From: Pleionea mediterranea
Lineage (GTDB): Bacteria; Pseudomonadota; Gammaproteobacteria; Enterobacterales; Kangiellaceae
DNA: 64,000 nucleotides
Assembly (NCBI RefSeq): GCF_003148745.1
Contig: NZ_QGGU01000006.1
Location: 62,001-126,000, forward strand
Direction: 5' to 3'
Made by a program: the position numbers and the translations under genes. The stretch's first letter is position 1. Every line of letters starts with the position of its first letter. This document shows positions 1-5,890 of this stretch, piece by piece. The notes under the pieces are model-generated. The model was not told the origin of the DNA, did no database searches, and saw nothing but the letters and a program-made list of their open reading frames with translations.

Positions 1-34
1 ACAAGTATAGCCTATGGATAAAGAATCGAAAAAG

Positions 35-69
35 CCTGCTGAGGCAGTTTAAATCTTTGACTCAGCAGG
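35..69 (-). terminator. Rho-independent terminator of the AhpD-like gene
   Basis: Nine perfectly paired bases (CCTGCTGAG with CTCAGCAGG) flank a 17-base loop. Read on the minus strand the stem is followed by a short T run. It lies about 20 bp past the stop of the minus-strand gene that ends at 91. Confidence 0.75.
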
Positions 70-90
70 TTTGTAGAATATAACTCACAA

Positions 91-681
91 TTAAACGTGT
101 TTACCACGTTCCCAATCTGTGTGTTTTAAAAGTGTTTTACCGGCTTCAACGGCGCCATCTTCCATAGTTGTACCCATGGAGTCATTCCAGCGGTTTAAAT
201 AGCCAAATAATGCAATAACCCCTAACATTTCGACAATTTCACCTTCGTCCCAATGTTGATGTAACGCTTGTTCAATGGACTCATCCACTGCGTTGGGAAC
301 CGCAGAAGCAGCCAGAGCAAACTCAAAAGCGGCTTTTTCTGCATCGCTGTATAAATCACTGCTGCGAAACTCCCAGATATTTTCCAGTCGTTCATCGGTG
401 CCGCCATAGCGCTGGGCAGCCAGTATGGTGTGTGCTTCACAGTAGCGGCAGCCGGTGTTGGCACTGGTGAGGTATCCAATCAAGCGTTTTTGTTCGCTGG
501 TCACACGCCCTTGATTTTCCATAACGGCTTTATTCAGTTGAATAAACGCCTGAGCAATCGCCGGTCGTCGCTGCATGGTCAACACACTGTTGGGACAAAA
601 GCCCAGTGTTTCGTTGAAGAATTTTGCTAATTCGGCGACTTCAGCATTGTGATCGGAAGGTAATGGGGTGACAAGTGGCAT
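91..681 (-). CDS. Carboxymuconolactone decarboxylase / AhpD-like peroxidase-related protein
   Basis: The 196-residue protein is one AhpD-like all-helical domain. It contains the family's redox pair as CRYCEAH (Cys78, Cys81 and His84, counted from the ATG at 681), which in AhpD-type proteins reduces peroxides or passes electrons through a disulfide. The ATG at 681 is preferred over a TTG at 696 because AGGAG sits six bases before it. It is cytoplasmic, with no signal peptide. It follows marR by 38 bp on the same strand, so the two are probably co-transcribed and controlled by that MarR protein, and a shared 15-base motif precedes both. The substrate is unknown. A detoxification role is inferred from family and context. 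Confidence 0.85.
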   Translation of the reverse strand: MPLVTPLPSDHNAEVAELAKFFNETLGFCPNSVLTMQRRPAIAQAFIQLNKAVMENQGRVTSEQKRLIGYLTSANTGCRYCEAHTILAAQRYGGTDERLENIWEFRSSDLYSDAEKAAFEFALAASAVPNAVDESIEQALHQHWDEGEIVEMLGVIALFGYLNRWNDSMGTTMEDGAVEAGKTLLKHTDWERGKHV

Positions 682-696
682 AGGGTACTCCTGCAA

Positions 697-711
697 ATAT
701 AATTTTATATG
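697..711 (-). promoter_or_regulatory. Candidate MarR operator in front of the AhpD-like gene
   Basis: The sequence ATATAATTTTATATG contains the inverted repeat ATATAA/TTATAT. Thirteen of its 15 bases recur upstream of marR at 1203-1217. A shared palindrome before both genes is what a local MarR regulator would bind. The assignment is inferred from sequence only. Confidence 0.5.
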
Positions 712-719
712 TAATTACT

Positions 720-1169
720 TTAAGGGTTGTGCTTAATAATGTCTATTGCTTTGGATTGAAGTTTGTCGATCAACTCAAGAAACAGTCGAAATTCGCCATC
801 GCTGAGCACCTGTTGAAAGGCATCGCCATTGCGTGACATCTGTGGGATCAGTGCCTGATAAGTTTGCTGACCTTTTTCGGTGATGGCGATCAAGCGACTG
901 CGGCCATCGGACAGGTGCTTTTTCTTACTCACCAATTGCAGCTTTTCAAGGTGCTGTATCGAGCGGGTAACGGTTGCTCTGTCCATACCGGTTATGGTGG
1001 ACACTTCTGCTGGGGTGATCGAGTCCTGCAGACCTATAATTGCCAGAACCCGCCAGTCCCGACCAGTCATTTTGGTGTCTTTGACAAAAAAGTCACTGGA
1101 GCCCTGTTTCATCAGGTTTGATAATACAGCGATACGAAATGGCAGGTGTTCGGATAATTTAAGACTCAT
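720..1169 (-). CDS. MarR-family transcriptional regulator
   Basis: A 149-residue winged-helix protein. The recognition-helix region (TPAEVSTITGMDRATVTRSI) is about residues 52-71, followed by the wing with the SDGRSR motif near residue 88, which is the typical MarR DNA-contact loop. It is of usual family length and has no cysteine pair suggesting redox sensing. It is the first gene of a two-gene unit with the AhpD-like gene. Near-identical palindromes occur about 34 bp upstream of its start and just before the next gene. Autoregulation and repression of the AhpD-like gene is the likely role. The inducer is not visible. Confidence 0.88.
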   Translation of the reverse strand: MSLKLSEHLPFRIAVLSNLMKQGSSDFFVKDTKMTGRDWRVLAIIGLQDSITPAEVSTITGMDRATVTRSIQHLEKLQLVSKKKHLSDGRSRLIAITEKGQQTYQALIPQMSRNGDAFQQVLSDGEFRLFLELIDKLQSKAIDIIKHNP

Positions 1170-1202
1170 AAAAACATAGCGCCTAGACAGTGGTGATTTT
1201 TA

Positions 1203-1217
1203 ATATAATTGAATATG
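1203..1217 (-). promoter_or_regulatory. Candidate MarR autoregulatory operator
   Basis: ATATAATTGAATATG matches the motif at 697-711 at 13 of 15 positions. It lies 34 bases upstream of the marR start codon, where it could overlap the promoter. Confidence 0.5.
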
Positions 1218-1370
1218 AAATTAAAATAAAGGTTTTAAGAAAGGTGGTTACAGACCATAAGCGACTTGAGCCTGTTGTCGATTGATGGAACAATCATCCT
1301 TTGAACAATTTTTTAACGATACATTAAGACTAAAATAAGACTAAAATTTTTAACACAAGGTTTATTGCTT

Positions 1371-1802
1371 ATGTCACAGGTTAATCCGTTTCATGTTGCT
1401 GTTCCGGTGCATGATCTGGCCGAATGTAAAACCTTCTATACCGAATTATTGGACTGTAAAGTGGGGCGTGAGTCGGATCACTGGATTGATCTGGATTTAA
1501 TGGGGCATCAATTTGTGCTGCATCTGGATCCATCACTGGATCCGAAAACCGTTAAGCAACACTGTAATCCGGTCAATGGAAAGCAGGTTCCCGTACCGCA
1601 TTATGGGGTTATATTGACGCTTGAACACTGGAAATCTCTGGCGGAACATTTAAGACAGCACAAAATCGACTTTATTATCGAACCTTATATTCGATTTGAA
1701 GGGCAACCGGGTGAGCAGGCGACCATGTTTTTTATGGATCCGGCCGGAAACGCTCTGGAATTCAAAGCTTTTGCCGACTTTTCACAAATATTTGCCAAAT
1801 AA
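1371..1802 (+). CDS. VOC-family (glyoxalase/bleomycin-resistance fold) protein
   Basis: A 143-residue vicinal-oxygen-chelate protein with the usual paired beta-alpha-beta-beta-beta layout. The first half has FHVAVPVHDLAECKTFYTELL (about residues 6-26) and the second half ends with the metal-ligand-type segment TMFFMDPAGNALEFKAF. Such proteins bind a divalent metal and act on small molecules (isomerases, dioxygenases, thiol transferases). The substrate cannot be told. The ATG at 1371 is preferred to the upstream TTG at 1365 because AAGG is ten bases before it. It stands alone between the divergent marR unit and the hemolysin III gene. Confidence 0.85.
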   Translation: MSQVNPFHVAVPVHDLAECKTFYTELLDCKVGRESDHWIDLDLMGHQFVLHLDPSLDPKTVKQHCNPVNGKQVPVPHYGVILTLEHWKSLAEHLRQHKIDFIIEPYIRFEGQPGEQATMFFMDPAGNALEFKAFADFSQIFAK

Positions 1803-1806
1803 GCTA

Positions 1807-1834
1807 ATTTCAGTGTACATGTGTACGCTGAAAT
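1807..1834 (+). terminator. Hairpin after the VOC gene, terminator-like but without a T tract
   Basis: A 12-bp stem (ATTTCAGTGTAC with GTACGCTGAAAT, one G-T pair) with an ATGT loop starts 5 bp past the stop. No T run follows, so it may be a processing or attenuating hairpin rather than an intrinsic terminator. Confidence 0.4.
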
Positions 1835-1873
1835 ATTAAACTCCTACTGTAATTTAGAAAGAGAGTTGTTTAT

Positions 1874-2548
1874 ATGCACGCAAATTCCCAGATTAGTCCG
1901 CCAAATTTAACCGCGCAACATTCGAAAACCAGCCAATACTCAAACCGTGAAGAATTCTTGAATGTGATCTCTCACGCAATTGGCTTTGTGGTGGCATTGG
2001 TTGGATTGATCACCATGATCTATCGTGCCGAAGGTGCTCTGGCAGTGGTCAGTGTCACTGTTTATGGCGCATCGTTGGTATTAATGTTTTTGTCATCCAC
2101 ACTGTATCATGGCAGCCGAAATCCGGGATTAAGGCAGCAGCTTAAACTATTGGATCATTCCGCTATTTATTTGTTAATTGCCGGCACTTATACGCCATTT
2201 ATGTTGCTCTCGCTGGACAACTGGGTTGGTACCGCGGGCATTATCACCATCTGGGCGCTGGCAGTGGCTGGTTTGCTATTTAAATGGTTTGTGCGTGAAA
2301 AGTTTGCCCGGGTGTCGCTGGCACTGTATCTGATTATGGGCTGGCTGGTGATAGTAATGATTTACCCGCTTTATCAGTCGGTGCCAATAGGTGGGCTCTG
2401 GTTGCTATTTTCCGGCGGCATTTGTTTTAGTGTTGGCGCAGCCTTTTATGCCGCAAAGAAAATTCCTTATACCCACGCCATCTGGCACCTGTTTGTTATT
2501 GCCGGTTGCGCTTGCCACTTTTTGTCTATCTATCTTTACGTGATTTAG
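1874..2548 (+). CDS. trhA: TrhA / hemolysin III family membrane protein (PAQR superfamily)
   Basis: The 224-residue inner-membrane protein has about seven hydrophobic segments from residue 33 on. Family motifs are NREEFLNVISHAIG near the N-terminus, SSTLYHGS after the second helix, LLDHSAIYLLIAGTYTPF in the middle and HAIWHLFVIAGCACHFLSI at the C-terminus. The conserved serine and histidines form the metal site of the PAQR fold. The bacterial protein has been linked to membrane-fluidity homeostasis; haemolysin activity is a historical label. GAAAGAGAG precedes the ATG. It is a single gene, converging with the His-rich lipoprotein gene 25 bp away. Confidence 0.88.
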   Translation: MHANSQISPPNLTAQHSKTSQYSNREEFLNVISHAIGFVVALVGLITMIYRAEGALAVVSVTVYGASLVLMFLSSTLYHGSRNPGLRQQLKLLDHSAIYLLIAGTYTPFMLLSLDNWVGTAGIITIWALAVAGLLFKWFVREKFARVSLALYLIMGWLVIVMIYPLYQSVPIGGLWLLFSGGICFSVGAAFYAAKKIPYTHAIWHLFVIAGCACHFLSIYLYVI

Positions 2549-2573
2549 TCGAAAGCTGGCTTCATCGGGTCGT

Positions 2574-3044
2574 TTAATCTGGCTGTGGCTTGTTGCAGAG
2601 TTTCTTATTCACCAGAGATCGTGACTCTTTGCCATCGGGGTACTTCTCAACCAGCAGACATTCACCATTGGGTGTGGTCATATAAAATGAGCTGCCGACA
2701 CTGGATGAGTTGTTCGGTTGGCTCATTTCCGGGTTATTAATGTCGTTTTGGTTCTGTGTTGAAGAACTGTTTAAATCTGGGGTATTTGAATCAACATCTT
2801 TATCATGTTGTCGCTCATGTGCCCGATGAGCTGCTGACTCTATGGCATGGCCAATTACTGCTCCTGCAATTAAGGCGCCCACCACATGGGATGGTTTACC
2901 GTGCATATGCCCATGCAAATGAATTCTTGAATGATGATGCCCATGCTTGTAATGACCATGATGACGACCATGGAACGCACAGCCACTCAATGCTACAAAA
3001 CAGGCCAGCAGAATTGAAATTTGAAACAGTTTTTTTAATGTCAT
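2574..3044 (-). CDS. His-rich outer-membrane-type lipoprotein, function unknown
   Basis: Starting at the ATG at 3044 gives 156 residues with a classical lipoprotein signal: MTLKK, a hydrophobic core and the lipobox ALSGC. Directly after the cysteine come about 35 residues with a dozen or more histidines (GRHHGHYKHGHHH and following), then a glycine-rich short hydrophobic stretch, an Asn/Ser/Gln linker and a C-terminal part (SFYMTTPNGECLLVEKYPDG) with two cysteines. The histidine cluster suggests Ni, Zn or Cu binding in the periplasm. The short hydrophobic GALIAGAVIGHAIE segment resembles glycine-zipper lipoproteins. An in-frame upstream ATG would spoil the signal peptide. Confidence 0.7.
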   Translation of the reverse strand: MTLKKLFQISILLACFVALSGCAFHGRHHGHYKHGHHHSRIHLHGHMHGKPSHVVGALIAGAVIGHAIESAAHRAHERQHDKDVDSNTPDLNSSSTQNQNDINNPEMSQPNNSSSVGSSFYMTTPNGECLLVEKYPDGKESRSLVNKKLCNKPQPD

Positions 3045-3199
3045 GATGTTGCACAGGTTGAGTGATAATAGCTTCATTTTAACGGTCACAGCTGAATATT
3101 AGCTGAACTTGAAAGGGATATGACTGGAACTAACGTCTATTGCACAAGCATGCAGAAGGAAGGAAATCTGAAAGGTTGTCTGTAGTTGGTGTTGAAAAC

Positions 3200-3238
3200 A
3201 GGTTACCGGAAAAACTTTAAATGCTTCACCGATAACCT
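3200..3238 (-). terminator. Terminator-like hairpin after the 123-residue gene
   Basis: Ten-base arms (AGGTTACCGG and CCGATAACCT, one wobble pair) enclose 19 bases. On the minus strand the stem is followed by GTTTT. It lies 55 bp downstream of the minus-strand gene ending at 3293. Confidence 0.45.
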
Positions 3239-3292
3239 TTATTTGCTCGATTAAAATAATAAACGCTTAATTATCGAACCAGTGCAGTAATA

Positions 3293-3664
3293 TTAAGGCA
3301 TCTGGATTTTATTGTTGCCCATGCCTTCCTGGCCCGGTACCACTATTGAAGACGCCTGCTGTCGTCGCATTTCTTTTAACTCTTCCATGGTACGCTCGAG
3401 AGAATCTTTAGCGCCTTCGGCAAACTTTTCAATGGCCGCTTTTAGATTATCGGCTTCCAGTTCAAAGTGCAGGGGAAGGGCGCCGCCCGGTGTCATAACC
3501 TGAGTTTGTCCCAGATACTGTGTTGCTCGGGCTGTATCTGGCTCGCCGTCAGCGGTAATAGGGGTCATTACTCGAATGGAACCTACTTTTTGATCGGTAT
3601 AAACCTCTTCTTTATAAAGATTATCGGCGTCCATTTTCATTTCTGGTAGTGACTCGTTGCTCAT
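3293..3664 (-). CDS. Conserved-looking cytoplasmic protein of unknown function
   Basis: The 123-residue protein starts at the ATG at 3664 with AAGGTAAC just before it. It has no signal peptide or membrane segment. The N-terminal half is beta-rich (SIRVMTPITADGEPD, QYLGQTQVMTPGGALPLHFELEA). The C-terminal half is a charged amphipathic helix (NLKAAIEKFAEGAKDSLERTMEELKEMRRQ). I do not recognise a named family. It stands alone, upstream of and divergent from the FabH-like gene by about 170 bp. Confidence 0.65.
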   Translation of the reverse strand: MSNESLPEMKMDADNLYKEEVYTDQKVGSIRVMTPITADGEPDTARATQYLGQTQVMTPGGALPLHFELEADNLKAAIEKFAEGAKDSLERTMEELKEMRRQQASSIVVPGQEGMGNNKIQMP

Positions 3665-3831
3665 ATTGTTACCTTGTTTCAATTAATTTGCCGACAGTAT
3701 AACAAACTGGCCGATCAAATTGCGCAGTTGCGGGCGATCATTTTGTCGATAGCGGCATCAGGTTGGAGCAGTTAATCGGAATATATTCATTACACTAGCT
3801 CGCAAATTTTGTTTATCGAAAAAGAGACCTT

Positions 3832-4911
3832 ATGCCATACGCAGAAATTACTGGTTGGGGCAAATGCCTGCCGCCCGCCATCATGACCAATAATGATTTG
3901 GCCACCTTTATGGACACCAGTGATGAATGGATTTTTTCACGTACCGGCATGCGAGAAAGACGTATATCTCATGTGGATGTGGATGAGTTGGCCTATGTGG
4001 CGGCCGAGCGTGCGATCGCTTGTGCAGGCTTAGAAGCCAACGATATTGATGGCATCATTTTTGGAACCACCACGCCCACCACATTAGCGCCCAACTGCGC
4101 TTCTTATGTGCAAAAAAAGCTGGGTAATAAAAACGCCGCCGCCATGGATTTAAACAGTGCCTGTTGCAGTTTTCTATTTGCACTGAGCAATGCAACCGCG
4201 TTAATCAAAAATCAGGTCATGAAAAAAGTGCTGGTGATAGGTGCCGAGAAGCTTTCCTGGGCGGTGGACTGGTCAAATCGTAATGTGGCGGTATTGTTTG
4301 GTGATGGTGCCGGTGCAGTGGTTGTTGAAGCAACCGATGAGCCAGTAGGGGTACTGTCGTCTAAAATGGGCTGTTATGGCGATGTAAGAGAGTCACTGGC
4401 AATCGATAATTTTGGTTCTGGATTTGATCGCACAGCCAATACTTATTCACACGTTACCTGGAATTTTGATGGCCAGGAAATTTTTAAGCGCGCCACTCGC
4501 GGCATGGTTTTGGCCACCGAAGATGTATTGGCAAAAGCCAATATGACGGCAGAAGATATTGATGTGGTAGTGCCACATCAGGCAAACCTTCGCATTATAG
4601 AAGCGGTTGCCAAACGATTAAATACACCTATGGAAAAAGTTATGGTGAATGTGGAGCGCTACGCCAATACATCGGCAGCAACCATACCCGTGGCATTGTG
4701 TGAAGCGTTAGAGCGAGGGATGATTACACCCGGAGCCAATGTGGCCATTCCGGCATTTGGTGCTGGCCTGACCTGGGGCGCTGCATTTGTAAAATGGGGG
4801 CAACGCGTGACACCTGTATCAAGTAGTTCCGTTGAATTGCCAGCAAACGATAAGTCGGCACTGGAGTTAATTAAGCCGTATCTTGATATAGCGGAAAAGC
4901 ATCAAAAATAA
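3832..4911 (+). CDS. 3-oxoacyl-[ACP] synthase III (FabH-like)
   Basis: A 359-residue thiolase-fold condensing enzyme. The catalytic triad is visible: Cys111 in NSACCSF, His in VPHQANLRI and Asn in YANTSAATIP. The DTSDEWI and RTGMRERR motifs near the N-terminus are the KAS III substrate-entry segment. FabH normally condenses acetyl-CoA with malonyl-ACP to start fatty-acid synthesis. This copy is not in a plsX-fabD-fabG cluster and carries about 25 extra residues at the C-terminus. It may therefore be a paralogue using another acyl starter, for example one importing exogenous or secondary acyl chains. The start has AAGAGACC upstream. No co-directional neighbour is close. Confidence 0.85.
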   Translation: MPYAEITGWGKCLPPAIMTNNDLATFMDTSDEWIFSRTGMRERRISHVDVDELAYVAAERAIACAGLEANDIDGIIFGTTTPTTLAPNCASYVQKKLGNKNAAAMDLNSACCSFLFALSNATALIKNQVMKKVLVIGAEKLSWAVDWSNRNVAVLFGDGAGAVVVEATDEPVGVLSSKMGCYGDVRESLAIDNFGSGFDRTANTYSHVTWNFDGQEIFKRATRGMVLATEDVLAKANMTAEDIDVVVPHQANLRIIEAVAKRLNTPMEKVMVNVERYANTSAATIPVALCEALERGMITPGANVAIPAFGAGLTWGAAFVKWGQRVTPVSSSSVELPANDKSALELIKPYLDIAEKHQK

Positions 4912-5163
4912 TTTATTACAACAAAAAAATATCGCTTTATAACAATGGCATTGGTGCTGCTGATTTTAAACTTGGATCTTGTTTTTTAGTTCAGCCAAAA
5001 ATAAGCAAAGTGATTAAACTCTATTTTTATAAGCAGGGTTGAAGCAAAAGCGTTGTTTTAAAAGTGTGAAAGGTTTACGTAGTTTGTAATTAAAGACGGG
5101 ATATTACAGTCAGGATTTGGAAGAAACGAGAAGTTAGAAAGCAGATGTTAGAGATCAAAAGTC

Positions 5164-5190
5164 AGATACAGCATGAAACATGCTGTATCT
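5164..5190 (-). terminator. Strong terminator of slyD
   Basis: A perfect 12-bp stem (AGATACAGCATG with CATGCTGTATCT) has a three-base loop. On the minus strand it is followed by GACTTTTG. It starts about 10 bp after the slyD stop. Confidence 0.8.
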
Positions 5191-5200
5191 GTTGTCGCCA

Positions 5201-5683
5201 TTAATGCTGGTGACCGCCTGCGCCATGGGCGTGGCCGTGAGACAATTCTTCTTCCGTTGCATCACGAACTTCAACCACTTCAACATTAAAGTTAAGGGTT
5301 TGACCGGCAAGAGGATGGTTTCCATCAACGGTGACGGTTTCATCGGAAACATTGGTGATCACAACGTTAACAGGACCTTGTTCAGATTGAGCCTGGAAGT
5401 TCATACCCACTTCAAGCTTGTCCACACCTTCAAACGCTGAACGTGGCACATCCTGGATCAGTTCTTCGATAACTTCACCGTAGGCATTAGTTGGTTCAAT
5501 TGTCGCTTCAACTTTATCACCAACGGTTTTGCCTTCCATTTCGCTTTCAAGGCCAGGAATAATGTTCTTATGACCTTGCATGTAAAGTAATGGCTCTTTG
5601 CCGTCAGACGTATCAATAAGTGCGCCTTCGTTATTTTTCACGGTGTAATGCATCGAGACAACTTTGTCTTTAGTAATATTCAT
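5201..5683 (-). CDS. slyD: FKBP-type peptidyl-prolyl isomerase, SlyD class
   Basis: The 160-residue protein has the FKBP core split by the insert-in-flap chaperone domain, as in SlyD: MHYTVKNNEGALIDTSDG and PLLYMQGHKNIIPGLE (FKBP), then the IF domain (about residues 70-125, NAYGEVIEELIQDVPRSAF), then LAGQTLNFNVEVVEV. It catalyses cis-trans isomerisation of prolyl bonds and acts as a holdase in the cytoplasm. The C-terminal metal tail is short, with only five histidines (HGHAHGAGGHQH), whereas E. coli SlyD has a long His/Cys tail, so a role in nickel delivery is less certain. A good terminator follows. The DUF748 gene lies upstream on the same strand. Confidence 0.9.
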   Translation of the reverse strand: MNITKDKVVSMHYTVKNNEGALIDTSDGKEPLLYMQGHKNIIPGLESEMEGKTVGDKVEATIEPTNAYGEVIEELIQDVPRSAFEGVDKLEVGMNFQAQSEQGPVNVVITNVSDETVTVDGNHPLAGQTLNFNVEVVEVRDATEEELSHGHAHGAGGHQH

Positions 5684-5890
5684 ATGAAATCTTCTAGATT
5701 GAGAGTTAAAAAGGAGGGTTCACGTGTAATTATGCGTTATTTGAGCAAAAATTTAAACCCCCGCACATTTTCACGATTGAAACTGATAGTCAGATCGCTG
5801 CTATCAAACGAGCCCCTTTAATGCAATGTCTACTGAGTTAAAGGGGGATTAATCTAAGGGTATATTTGCAATATCTTGTGTATCAGGCTG

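Noticed and set aside
222-479. Open frame on the opposite frame inside the AhpD-like gene
   Set aside because: It lies wholly within a well-supported gene in another frame, has no motif and no ribosome site.
5813-5846. CCCCTTTAA/TTAAAGGGG hairpin as a terminator of the DUF748 gene
   Set aside because: The stem is real, but the 16-base loop and the lack of a T run make termination doubtful.
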